From Salticus scenicus (Eukaryota > Arthropoda > Arachnida > Araneae > Salticidae), in NCBI GenBank assembly GCA_963930645.1, contig OZ005652.1, forward strand, positions 321,160,244-321,224,243: 64,000 bases of DNA, in the 5' to 3' direction. The notes under the pieces are model-generated. The model was not told the DNA's origin. It worked only from the letters and a program-made list of their open reading frames with translations, and did not search any database. The translations under genes were made by a program, and so were the position numbers. Positions 22,465 through 34,434 of the stretch are shown piece by piece (positions within the stretch are counted from its first letter, which is position 1; every line of letters starts with the position of its first letter).

Positions 22465-23105
22465 GTTTTTATTAACTTCGATTCTTGTTTGTTTGTTTGT
22501 TTGTCCGGTACAAATCTTGCAGTCTATTTTTAACTAACTTCCCTACTAGCTGAATTTTGAAACAGTAGCTCAAAACCCGGTGACAACACAATATTATGAA
22601 GTCAGATTTTCGAATTTTCGAATAGCTTTCTATTAATTAATTAAAATATGAAAATAATAAGATCGTAATAGCAATAAAATAGCCATTAAAATATTAGCTA
22701 TAATTTAATTGTTGCCAAAAAATAATTACGAGTTCATTTTCTTTCGACATAAAAATAAATACATTTATATCAATGTGAAAGTTAAAAAATTATAAAAAGA
22801 TAAATTATGCATCTCACAAAAATTAATTGACGTCATTATCTCTTTAAAATTTTATACACATTGATAAGTGCTAATGTAGTTCATTATACTTATATACGTT
22901 GTTCTAAAAGGAGTAATATTTTATTTTTAAAACCAACTTTTTTTTTCCACTATTATTATTATTATTATTTCACTGAACTCAGTCCGCGTGCTTAAATATT
23001 GCTTAAATATTATTTTTTGTCCTCGCGTGTCTTATTAATGATTCATCAGAAAATTTAAAAGCATGGTATATAAAAGGTTTCTTTTTTTTAATCTTATAAT
23101 TATTT
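22465..23105 (-). repeat. Decayed third copy of the GCTGCC element
   Basis: The left edge (ATTAACTTCGATTCTTGTTTG, then (TTTG)n and TTAACTAACTTCC) matches 50690-50770. The right edge (AAAGCATGGTATATAAAAGG, TTAATCTTATAATTATTTA) matches the end of the inverted array at 53190-53235. Only one recognisable monomer remains between them; the array itself has been lost or never expanded. Confidence 0.65.
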
Positions 23106-23837
23106 ATTATCATTTTTTCAAAAATTTTAGTTTTAAATTTCATTTGCATTTAGTGGTGTAAAAAATGCTGCTAAAACTTTCTTTAACTTCGTGAATGAAA
23201 CGAAATATTGTCCATCTCCTTCAGAATAAATAAAAAGATTGTTTTAAACAAGTTAATATAAATTAATCGAAATTACACTGCAGTACTGTTATTATAAGAT
23301 AAAAAAAAAAAAAAAGAAAAGTCAAAAATTATTGAGTAAAAAATAGAAAAAAAAAATAAATAAATAAATAAAAGAAAAGAGAAAACACTGTGTAAATATA
23401 TAGTGTGGTATAGAATGTATATAGAATATGTAAATTAAATGTATTAATTACAATAATAATACACTGGGCCTTCACTTGCTTTTTATTTTTAGTTAAAGAA
23501 ATTTTGCTTTTATAATTTATGGATATCTTCATATTATGTACAATGTTTTGATTTTCCTAAAGGCAAAAGATTATTATTTTTAGTAAAAATGTGGAATTTT
23601 TCAAACAAGTGGAATTAATGTTTTAATTCAAAGCGATTTCCATTTCAAATAGTTTGCAATATTGTTAAATTAGTTTCAAACGCATTCATGATTTCCAGAA
23701 TGTAAAAGGAAAACGTGATAATCTGAGATTAAGGAAACTGTGACATAAATCACAAAATGCCAGTTAGACATATTCGTCTTCGTGCATTCTTATTTTCTTT
23801 TTCTTTTTCTTCTTCTTCTTTTTTTTTTTCGGAAATC

Positions 23838-25180
23838 TTACTTTTTTTTACGACGTAAAAATATTTCACAAAGAAAAACCAAAAAAGATACAAGGTAGCC
23901 CGTTAATAAAAATACAAATGCAGGTGCAAGTTCTACAAGTGTTAATTTCCTTTTACCGATGAGCTTTTCTTTCATTATCGAAAGGCGCTTACGTTGAAAC
24001 GCATATTTCCTATCTCTGTCGTATTTTAGAAAGAGTCCCGAGGCCATCAGTTTATGTACAAACATTTCTATTAGTTTTTTGCAATGCAATCCTTTTCTCA
24101 TTATCACTGCAGACATGGTTTCAAGAAAATGGTCTTCAGAGACAAAAAATTGACCACCATTCAAACCTTCAATATCCTTAGTTTTTTCCACATAAGCAAG
24201 ATTTATATCACTTGTTCCATAAATTAGAAAATGGTAAATATCCTTCTCATCAATTCGATTGTCTTTGAGGTCTTTCGCAATTATTCTCATTTCTTTTCGA
24301 TTATATTTTGACAACAAATTGTAAGTTCTGCCCCCATCAATAGCTATGCAATGGTATTCTCCATTCGATACAGCTGCGGCCAACTGTGACAGGTCTTTGA
24401 TTGTAGTCGCAGGAGGGAACGCAAGAAATGACAGAATTCCAGACTCGTAAGCCAAACAAAGGAACATCGCTCCAACAACCCAAGAGTAAACGAGCAAATT
24501 TTGTGTTAGTGACGAAGGCCTTAATAACGAATTTTGTCTGAAAAATATTGCTAAAATATGAAGCAAAATTTTATCAAATGGATAGTTCCATTTAAAAATG
24601 CAATGTACAAACGATACTAGAATCAAAACTAGAGCAATACATATCCATATCGACAGTGAAAATATTTGAAAAATGCCAGATACCTGGGGCTTATATTCTG
24701 GCTTCTGTGTAACGAATGTATAAAGATTAAATTCAATCGGGTATGTAAAATCTACAAACTTCATCATTTCCTCGCTTACAGTGATTATAGAAAAATCAAA
24801 ATCAATTTCTGATCGATTCAATAACGACAAAATCCAGTCAGATTGCCATTTTTATGCAGATCACATATCCCTTCCTCAAAAAAACGAAAAGAAACTTCTT
24901 CGATTTTTTTAGAAAATTTTATAAGGTAATCTGCTAAAACTACTGCTATTTGAACGTCTACTCGGAATTTCCTCTCTAAATAAAAAGCTAAAAGTTCATC
25001 AGAAGAATTTGTGTTGGATGAATGTGGGTATTTCTTTAACCCAAATTTTAAAATTTGCTTAGCATCAATGTATATATTGAATATGTAAGAACAAATAGTT
25101 AAAATTTTCAACAGAATATTTTCATTAATGATGCATGAAAAGTTCAAACGTTTATTAATAAAATTTCGACACTTTTGCAA
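23838..25180 (-). CDS. Divergent ionotropic receptor (iGluR-like), one apparent frameshift
   Basis: Two overlapping frames (25180-24818 and 24830-23838) together give a ligand-gated channel of the variant ionotropic receptor type used by arthropods for chemosensing or related sensing at the plasma membrane. The upstream frame ends with the S1 landmark FEEGICDLHKNGNLT. The downstream frame continues LSLLNRSEIDFDF, TVSEEMMKFVDFTYP (S1), M1 (GIFQIFSLSIWICIALVLIL), pore region, M3 (LLVYSWVVGAMFLCLAYESG), S2 (IAIDGGRTYNLLSKY) and M4 (FVFLLTGYLVSFLVFL). The glutamate-binding Arg expected in the TxxR segment is Met. A one-base loss near 24826-24834 joins them; neither frame begins with ATG at its edge, so the 5' part is unresolved. 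It may be a recent pseudogene or a sequencing error. Confidence 0.82.
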
Positions 25181-25199
25181 TCAAACTTTCTAAATTAAA

Positions 25200-26527
25200 G
25201 ATTTTCTGCCTCCCTAAAAAAACTAATCTGATTGACGTTTAGACAAAATTTACGAATAATATTTTTTAATTTTAAGGATACTCTTTTTTTTTTTTTTTTT
25301 TTTTTTTTCAAGATAAAGAGAAATAATAATATATAGTAATATATTATACCATTTTTCTAAATTTACCATAAAGCATCTTTTCAGTCAATAATTTTACTAA
25401 AATTAGAGTGAGAAGTTAATTCCGCAGTTGTTGTTGTTTTTTCTGCAATTATAGCTAATAATGGATTGACACTATTAACTGATTAAATATTTTTCATCAT
25501 CATTTGTAAAAATGTATAATAAAACAGTTTTTCTACATTTGAAAATGGGAAAAGATATATAAAATAGTTAGAAATTAAAACTAAAAAATGAAATTAAAAC
25601 AGAAAATATTCATTAATATGTCATTTACCAATTTTTCGGTTATCACGTAAATCACGTAAATTACGTATCGCGTAAATTACAAATAAACGGACTTGACGAA
25701 ATATAACGCAGTATACTTGTTCGTCAGTAGTCATAGAAGATAATGCAAAGTTTAAAGACATAGTCTACAGTGGAAAATCATATAGCGTTCACAATCATAT
25801 ACTTATATTACATTGTGTGAAGGTTGCATTGTGCAGTATTCCACAATGCTTCAACTAATTCATGTAATCAATTTTATGCAATGATTTTTTAAAGTAATAA
25901 TTTTTAATGTGCGGGACGTTTTTTGAAGCATGTGTCATTTCTTTTTTAAACAGGAATCGATTTAATGCACAAATTTATTATTATTATTATTTACGTAGAT
26001 AAATTATTCGATAGCGATTTCTTTTATTTTTCTTTTATTTTTATTTTTGGAATTTATTTTTTATTTTTTAGGGTATAAAATAGTCTAGACAGCTCTATGG
26101 TAACAGTCTGATATATTTACGCGATAACGCTGTTTGATTCTGCAGAGTTATATGGCATTACATCAAAACTGCATTGTATAACTTCACATTAAAAGCTTTT
26201 GTAGTTTTAAGAGAATTTGTTACACAAAGAATATGATATGTACAAACCAACATAAAGTCTGGTAATTTCAAAAGTGCATGATATATTCATGGTACCAAAA
26301 TAGTATGGAAGAACATAACCCATTATTACTTCACTAAATGCTTCATCTTTTGTATTTTTTTAGATTTTATAACAAGTTGAGTAAGAATGCTAGAATGACC
26401 TTTTAAACACTAAGCAGTATGAATAGTTTATTATCAATGAAATTTCAATATAAATTAAAGCATGTAATTTTTTTCTTTATTGTAGGATATATATTTATCA
26501 TTTCATAAGAAAGATATTTCGAAAAAG

Positions 26528-26560
<33 letters not shown>

Positions 26561-26969
26561 AAATAAGCAAACTTAAATAAGCAAAGTAAAGCTATACCGA
26601 TTAATCGATTAATCAATACGAGTAATCAGTCAGATCTTGATTCCGGTCAATTTTATTTATAAAGCTAATCGGTTAGATAAATTCGATTAAAAATTTCCAA
26701 AATTGATTTTTTTTTTCAAACTAGGAAACTAGCTACTTCAGAAAATATGAAAGGAAAGAAAATTAACTTTAGAGTGTTAAATTTAACCTGAATGGGAAAA
26801 ATTTAAATCTAAACATATCTTAGAATCATGTTACTGAAAAAAAAAAAAAATCTGGAGTGACTCCACTCGACTTTCCGAACATTGAGTAATTAACAGTTTT
26901 GTAGATAAAGTAAAGAAAGAGGAGTTGTTAAACAAACAAAAGAGAGAAAACCATAACAGTGCGTTTGAG
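25200..26969. other. No gene recognised
   Basis: AT-rich, with T and A homopolymers (25285-25309, 26527-26559). I found no further IR exon in it. Confidence 0.5.
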
Positions 26970-27996
26970 TATTTTTCTCCATATTTTACACGATGTTTTA
27001 TTTAACGCTACTGAACTTTGAGCCCATAGATCAAGAAGATAAATAATGTTTCGTTGTGTCCCTGTAAAACCTATAAATGCTATATTCACCAAAATGCGTA
27101 TAGTTTGTGCAACAGTGATTTATAATATTCATATAAATTTGAAGCTCAATTAAATAAGGCGTTTAGATGCTATCGCACTTTTAAAAATTTGGTCCCAAAG
27201 GCCATAATGATAAAGAATTTTTCTTTGTGTCCATGTAAAAAAACTGAATCATTAATTTACAGTTGGTGCAACTGTGACCTATAACATGTGTACAATTTTT
27301 TTGCTCAGATTAATAAGGCGTTTAGACGCTATCACACTTTTAAAAATTTGGTCCCAAAGGCCATAATGATAAAGAATTTTTCTTTGTGTCCATGTAAAAA
27401 AACTGAATCATTAATTTACAGTTGGTGCAACTGTGACCTATAACATGTGTACAATTTTTTTGCTCAGATTAATAAGGCGTTTAGACGCTATCACACTTTT
27501 AAAAATTTGGCCCCATAGGCCATAATGATAAAGAATATTTCTTTGTGTCCCTGTAAAAAAACTGTAAGTCCTAGATTCTCCAAAATCTATACAGTTTGAG
27601 TGTCTGTGACCTTCTAATATGTGTATAAATTTTTTGCTCAATTCAATAAGGAGTTTAGATGCTATCGCACTTTTAAGATTTTGGTCCCATAGGCCATAAT
27701 GATAAAGGATTTTTCTTTGTGTCCCTGTAAAAAAACTATAAGTGCTAAATTCACCAAAATCTATAGGGTTCGTACTATGGTGACTTACAATATACGTACC
27801 AACTTTCAGCTTATTCGAACAAAGCGTTTAGACACTAGCGTGTTCACTCACATACATACACACATACATACATATATCATCACAAAAATAGTGAAAACGG
27901 ACTCATTGGACCTCGAAACGTATAGAAACATCAAAATCTTAAATTCGGATTTTTCACATGATTACAATACTTTCCTCACTATAGTGTTCGGAAAGT
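26970..27996 (+). repeat. Tandem-array element A, second copy
   Basis: Same family as 11095-12491. It begins GTATTTTTCTCCATAT, has five monomers (anchors near 27030, 27205, 27364, 27522 and 27697), an ACATAC microsatellite (27850-27880), the CTCGAAACGTATAGAAACAT tail, and the terminal hairpin at 27969-27996. This copy is uninterrupted, so it defines both ends of the element. Two adjacent 159 bp units (about 27179-27497) appear identical. Confidence 0.85.
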
Positions 27997-27999
27997 AAA

Positions 28000-28579
28000 A
28001 ATGCAGTTGAGTTTCATTCTGATCTTTCATTATACGCGAGTGTGTATAATTTTATAATAAAAATTTTTTATTTGATTTTATATAATATTTATAATTTTTT
28101 TAAATATATTTTTGGAATTATTACATATCAATCAACAAAAGAAGTTGCAAAAATTTTCTTAATTATGTATTTTTGTAATTAAATATTAAATTTAAAAGAA
28201 AACGTATTTCATAAAATAAAATATATTGTTATTTATAGATTCGCAGTCAAATAAGGATATTTTCAACTGCCTTTTGATTTGTTATCTTTGTATTTATTTT
28301 ATTTTTCATTTATCAGAAAAAAATTTAAAGTTTTTCTTTTTCTTTATTTATTTTCATTATTTTCATTAATTGTTTGTTTTGAAGAATTTGGTAAAATTAG
28401 AATTAATATCCTTTTTCGCGGTCTTTTGTGAAATTATCTGAAAAAAGAAGTGTAGGAGAGAGAATTAATTTATCATTAAAATAAAATCATATTAAAGTAA
28501 GAACGAAACATCATGTGATGCACATTGGTTATTAAAACTTTCCAACTGTACGGAATTGTTGTATCACGTAACTTTCAAT
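28000..28579. other. No gene recognised
   Basis: AT-rich filler between two tandem-array elements. Confidence 0.5.
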
Positions 28580-30365
28580 GTTCTTAGCCTACGCTACAGA
28601 CAGTAGTTCTGAATGGCATACAGACAGAATAACTGAATTCCTAATTATTCTTAAACATTGTTAGAAAGTGTTAAAAATGCTTAACACAAAAGAAAGCGTA
28701 GCCCTTACATTTTAATTGCGGCTCTTAATGCATCTGATGTACTAGAGCAGCCCTGTAAATCTTAAGGTTAACAAAATCATATTCTATACAAAAAAAAAAA
28801 AAAAAAAAGTTTTAGCATATGAAAAACAAATGTCATTTTTTAATAATTTTTACAGTAGAAAGTTCTTTAAAGGTAATTTATAAAAATTTGTGTCCTAAAA
28901 TGCAATGCATTTGCATTGTTTTGGGGTATCCCTGCACACAAACTATTTGCACAGGGCCTATTAATGCTAGTTTTAAGTTGTGAACATTCCATGGTGAATT
29001 TGAATAACAAATATATATATATACTTTAATTTCTGATATTATTTATGGAATCTGAGGGAGGGCAGACGAACAAACAGACAGATGGACAGTCAGATAGATA
29101 GATACACAAATTGAAATTCTATTCACCCATAAAAATTGTTAAAAGTGTTAAATCGCTTAATGTAAACAAAAAGTCAATTCCAGCAAATTTCCAATAAAGG
29201 CCATCATTCTAACTGAATATTTTTGTGCGGCTCTGTAAATCTAATGCTAATCGTATTACTTTCTATAGAAAGCATTGTTTTGTGCATATGAATAAATATT
29301 TCAATTTTATTAAAATTTGTGCAAAGTAAAGTTATTAAAATCTATTTATAAATATACTTAACATAGAACACAATGCTTTGAAATACTTTCGGCTGTTCCT
29401 GTATGCAAAACAATAGTAATATTTGTTCTATTTTCTATAGCAAGTACCTGATAGCAAACTTGAATAACATATTTTAATTTCACTAAAATTTCTGTAAAAT
29501 AAAGGAATGAAAATATAGTTCATAGAAATACCACTATTAGAACACAATGCTTTGGAATACTCTCAGGTGCCCCTGTACACAAGCCAGTAGAGGTATTCCC
29601 TCCATTTTCATTGGGAAACATACAACAGTGAACCTGAATATTTTATATCAATTTCAAGAATTTCCATGAATATTTACTGGAGTTACAGCGCGGTCAGTCC
29701 GACAGGCAAACCGAAGTCATTAACAATTTTCATCATTGTTGGAAAGTGTTAAAAACATTTAGAAAGTGATAAAAACGTTTAATATAAACGAAAATGCAAT
29801 TTCAGAAAATTTCTAATATTACCCCTTAATGTAACTAAATATTTTTATGCGGACCATACTGTATTCTATAGAAAGTCATCTTTTGTGCGTATGAATAGCA
29901 TATTTTAATTTTATTAAGATTCGAGCAAAGATATTAAAATTAGATTTATAGTAATATCTCTCATGGATTGCAATGCTTTGGAATACTTTTGGGTGTGCCT
30001 GTATACAAACCAGTGATTGTATTTTCTCCATTTTCGAAGAAATATCTGATAGTAAACTTAAACAACATATTTCAATTTCATTAAGGTTTGTGTGAAATAA
30101 CGGCATTTAAATATAGCTTATAGAAATACCTCTCATTGAACGCAATACTTTGGAATACTTTTGGGTGTTCCAGTATACAAACCAGTAGATATATTTGTTC
30201 CATTTTCAATAAGGAACATCCGATAGCAAATTTGAATAACATATATCCCTTTCAAGAAATTCCATGAATATTTACGGGAATTAAAGAGCTGACAGACAGA
30301 CGTACAGGCAGACAAACTGAAATAATTGACAGTTTTCAAAGTTGCTGGAAAGTGTTAAAAATGGA
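28580..30365. repeat. Tandem-array element C, higher-order repeat
   Basis: Anchors TTTGGAATACTTTTGGGTG-like (28915, 29385, 29550, 29979 and 30150) recur within larger blocks delimited by CAGACAGA-type segments followed by GTTAGAAAGTGTTAAAAATG (28600-28680, 29055-29150, 29690-29770 and 30290-30362). Block spacing is ~450-620 bp, monomer ~165-170 bp. Minus-strand frames (29876-30339) are repeat translations. It shares the ACAG-type microsatellite design with the other arrays but lacks a clear terminal hairpin. Confidence 0.7.
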
Positions 30366-30769
30366 AACCAAATAAAAATTCGATATGTTACGGATTAAAT
30401 TATTAATGGCAGATGATTAACCCAGTTACAACATTTAAAAGATCCCCACGCCTGAAATAAAGGCGCTGCATAACAAGATTTCACAAATATATATATATAT
30501 ATATATTGTTGTCATTGAAAATCTACTATCATATAGAGAAAAGGAGGAAAAAAGTTAGTAAGGTGGGACAGGGGGAAAGAGATGCAGAGTAGCAATTAAA
30601 AAGGGATAGGGAGAGAAAAAACGTCCTCCAAACTGTTTAAGTTTTGAATAAAAGTTGAATCAATGCAAATTCATTTCGAATAGTATCTACTTTTATTTAA
30701 TATTTATAAAGCTTTAGTAATTTCTTTGCAACATCACAATAATTATTAAAAAATTAAAAGTTATTAAAG

Positions 30770-30873
30770 TATTCTTGAAAATTTATTAAAAATTTGCTTA
30801 ATTTTTATTTATTATAGGAGGAATCTTTATGGAATTTTAATGGATTTTAAGAATTTGCGTGGCACTCAAAGTG
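30770..30873. mobile_element. Truncated piggyBac MITE, right end only
   Basis: It matches 50405-50506 (GGAGGAATC, GGAATTTTAATGGATTTTAAG, GTGTTAA at the end) with few changes and ends at TTAA (30874-30877). The left part is missing. Confidence 0.75.
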
Positions 30874-30877
30874 TTAA

Positions 30878-31501
30878 AATTTATTTTTTAAATTTAATAT
30901 ATTATTTACCACCACTAAAGTTAATCTTCTTTTTTCGAACACGGATATTTAAATAAAAACAGAGATAAAGAGTTAATATCAGTTTAAAAATTATTTCCGA
31001 TATCAAAGTTTCTTTAAATTTGATCGATAATTTGATAACGTACATGCTATCTAAATTTCAAGTTTATGTTAATTTGATTGAGTTATGCGCAAAAAAGACT
31101 GTGGTAATATAAGTTATTGCCCAACTAGTTTAAAATGTTCAGGTAACTTAAGATGCAAATACATTACTGTTAAATTAATATAAATAATGTAAATGCAGCA
31201 ATTATAAATAAAAAAACTGAGTAAATAATAAAAACATTTAATATACAAAAGCTTTATACAGAGCATCGCATACAAAAAACAACAAACACATTTGTTCATG
31301 GGACAAAAAAAATCACACCTTGAATGCAAAAAGCATTTGTTCTTTTCTTACAGCAGCAATTTCAACACGTATTATATTTTACAGTTCTGTCTTTTTTGAC
31401 TTGACGTAGATTGTAGAGGCGTTAGAGTTTCACCTGAAATAAATGAAAACAGTACAGATTTAAAAATAAATATAATTACTATTACAATCGTCCTTTTCAA
31501 T
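30878..31501. other. No gene recognised
   Basis: AT-rich sequence with no coding pattern or repeat that I can place. Confidence 0.5.
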
Positions 31502-31760
31502 AAAACGATGAATCGATCTCTAATCCTTTACTGGTCCTATTTATTTTTATTTTTATGGTCAGTTTTGCGAAATTTAGGGACTTTTTTATTAAATATCCAC
31601 CACTAAATTTTAACTGAAACGGTTGCCCAATCACTTCGAAGGTTTTTCGTCCGTTATATATATATGAAATATCACTCCTTAAAATTATTAGTGATGCTTA
31701 AGTAGAGGGGTCCCTGAATTTGGCAACAGTGCTTAGATCACATTAGAGCGTTTGGGCCAA
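31502..31760. mobile_element. MITE of the TTGCCAAAT family, degenerate
   Basis: It aligns with 20293-20527 over most of its length (AAATTTAGGGACTTT, TATCCACCACTAAATTTTAAC, TTCGAAGGTTTTTCGT, ATATCACTC). The ends ATCCTTTACTGGTCC and ATCCTTTGTTGGCCC pair as inverted repeats; the TTAA target is mutated on the left. Confidence 0.7.
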
Positions 31761-32264
31761 CAAAGGATTTAAAAAAAAAAAAAAAAAAAAAACTTTTTGT
31801 TTTTTTCCAAATTATGAAACTAAAAACTTCCTAAGCATAATATATATGAGATATTCGCTTTTATGACTAGATGCAGATCAAATAAGCGCTAGAATTTTAG
31901 TTAAATTGTAAATCGATAAAATATTTAATGAAAAGTTAAACTGTTCCAAGTAGAGTATTTATTTAAGAATATCTAAAGAAATAAATCACACATTTGAGTC
32001 CAGCAGAACATTTTGTGTAGTTATGAATTTGTACACTTTTTTTTACAAGAAAAAAAGTTGCTTTATATAAAGGCTAAAATTCTTTAATAAAATCAGGCAA
32101 TAAAGGAAACTATTTTAAATTAGTTTTATTCAAAATAGAGTCAAACGTTTTCAACTATGGTTATGCATAGTGCACTCCACTATAAGCTACATAATTTCTT
32201 ATAATCCATATATTTTCTTCATGAGGCTTATATTACATTTACAGCAACAAAGTAATGTATATAT

Positions 32265-32305
<41 letters not shown>

Positions 32306-34019
32306 CAATTACATTACTGTACCAAATGTTGTTGAATTTTTTCTACTGATTTTAGCATTGAGTTATATAACCTTCAAAACTCTTTTATTTTATGATACCG
32401 TCGAATGCAAAATTATATCGATGTAACAGTGCTTAAAATTCACGGAACAAAAATTAAAACTTCCTTTCGGGTTATAGTGAAATTTGGATGTACATGATAC
32501 AATATCCTTGTATTTTTGCTTTATATATATATATATATACAACATATATATATATATATATTACAGTTTTAGTCTATAGCGAAACGCAACGAATGTCTGG
32601 TGTTGAATGATAAAGGATTATTTTCTGAATGGATGCGTGCAGGCCTTAAAACATTCATGCGTTCCTAACATTGTAGTTACAAAGTGTTGTACTGCCTTCA
32701 CCAGATCAATGCCAGAATCTACAAAATTTTTTTTTAGTGATAGTTGGTGAATACCGTTTGTGGATGCAGTTGAAACAATTGAATCCAAATGTGTGCTATT
32801 GAAAAAAAAAAGGTGTTCCTTTTTTTTAACAAAAATCACATAAACAGTTCGCACCATAATTATAATTTTGAAATAAATAGAAAACTGCAAAAAAGCTGGA
32901 AAACGAAAATTGTGCAGATAATATTACTGATCTCCCCAGGGCAGAAAATTGCATAAAGTGTAATTACAAACTTTACTTTGTAATTACATTTTGTAAAGTA
33001 CTTTCTACTTATTAAAGTCATCTGATTATCTTGAAAAACAGTAAAATTGTAATGTCATTTACACTGAACTATATTTATAATGTATTAATATTATATTGAA
33101 TCCCCTTGGGACTAAAAATATACCATTACTTTTAAAAATAAAATTGTAACACTATAATATATGATATTCATCAATAAAAATAAATTAAACATTCCTAATT
33201 ATGTGATTTAGAACTTTAATGAGACTTGGCGCCACTGAAGGTTTTATATCAAAGCCTGTACGAGTATTATGTCCATAATACATGTACATGTGTAAAGGCT
33301 TGAATTATGTGTATCCATTTTATATTCATAGCTTGAACTATATTATGTTTGTTCAACAAAACATATATTCAGACAAGAATCCTCACAGATTTCGATATAT
33401 GATTTTACAGATTCGAATTCTTGAAATTGCATTTTCTTAGTTTACATTTTTTTTTTTTTTTTTTTCACAAATTCGTGTTCTTTAAAATGCTTTAACTCCT
33501 ACAAATATTAAAGAAAAGACTTAATATTAATTTTGGATGTTTAACACAATCCATTTAAAAGAATTCGGGATGGATTTTGCAATATATTTAAAAGAAAAAT
33601 ATTAAAATATTATTTTTAAAAGAAAAAATATTAAAAGTAAATATATAAAAGAATACCTGTTTTATTTTTAAATAAATAAATAATTTATTTATTATTATTA
33701 TTACATAGACATACACTTTTTATTTTTTCTCAAAAACTAATTAATAAATTGGAAAATCCATCCCTAAATCTTTTAAGTATGTTGGATCTGTTAAATATCC
33801 GAAAAATATTAAATCTTTTCTTAAAAATCTGTAGAAGTTTTAGGGTTTTGAAAATCATGAATTCATGGGGAAAAAAAAGGCAATTTGAGAAAACGCAATT
33901 TAAAGATTTTAAATATGAAAAAAATAAAAATAAAATAAAAATAAATAAATAAATAAATAAAATAAAATAAATAAATAAAGTATTAAAAACTATAAGACCT
34001 GTTGTCTGAATATATATTT
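31761..34019. other. No gene recognised
   Basis: AT-rich DNA with a ~40-base T run at 32265-32305 and AT microsatellites at 32520-32565. A minus-strand frame at 32618-32890 (90 residues) has somewhat protein-like content in its C-terminal part (THLDSIVSTASTNGIHQLSL) but matches no family I know. Confidence 0.5.
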
Positions 34020-34434
34020 TATCGAACAAACCTAATATAGTTCGAATTATAAATATTAAATGGAAAGCAGTAAGTCGAGGTTTCCTTGCATGTTTATGGG
34101 ATGGTAAACCAAAATCATTGGCCAAACGTCTTGAAATAGTACTCAAACTGACGTTGGTGCCTTTTGACGCCAGATAATGCCTAATCGTATTGCATGAGGT
34201 TCTTGGATCTCGTACGACCATCCTTATCACATGATCATCACGTGCACTGTTTTTTCTAGAGCGACCGCTTTTCTTAAGGTCCGCAAATTTACCCGAAATT
34301 TTACATTTACTGATAGCTTGATACACAGCTGTCTTGCTCACATTTACCCTCGAACTTATTTGACGTACAGCAAATTCAATTTTATGCAGGGTCAATATTT
34401 CTGACCTTTCCGTAAGTGAAGGTTTTTTACCCAT
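34020..34434 (-). pseudogene. Tc1/mariner-like transposase, N-terminal DNA-binding part
   Basis: The frame starts MGKKPSLTERSEILTLHK at 34434 and shows a paired helix-turn-helix: first helix set AVRQISSRVNVSKTAVYQAI, linker with KKSGRSRKNS (GRPR-like hook), and second set DPRTSCNTIRHYLASKGTNVSLSTISRRL. Homology ends near HARKPRLTAFH, just where the DDE catalytic domain should start; beyond is AT-rich sequence with an (ATAA)n run (33930-33980). It could bind element ends but not cut. No inverted terminal repeats were found. Confidence 0.82.

Noticed and set aside
32618..32890. 90-residue minus-strand frame
   Set aside because: No recognisable domain and a low-complexity middle with K and F runs; kept only as a remark.
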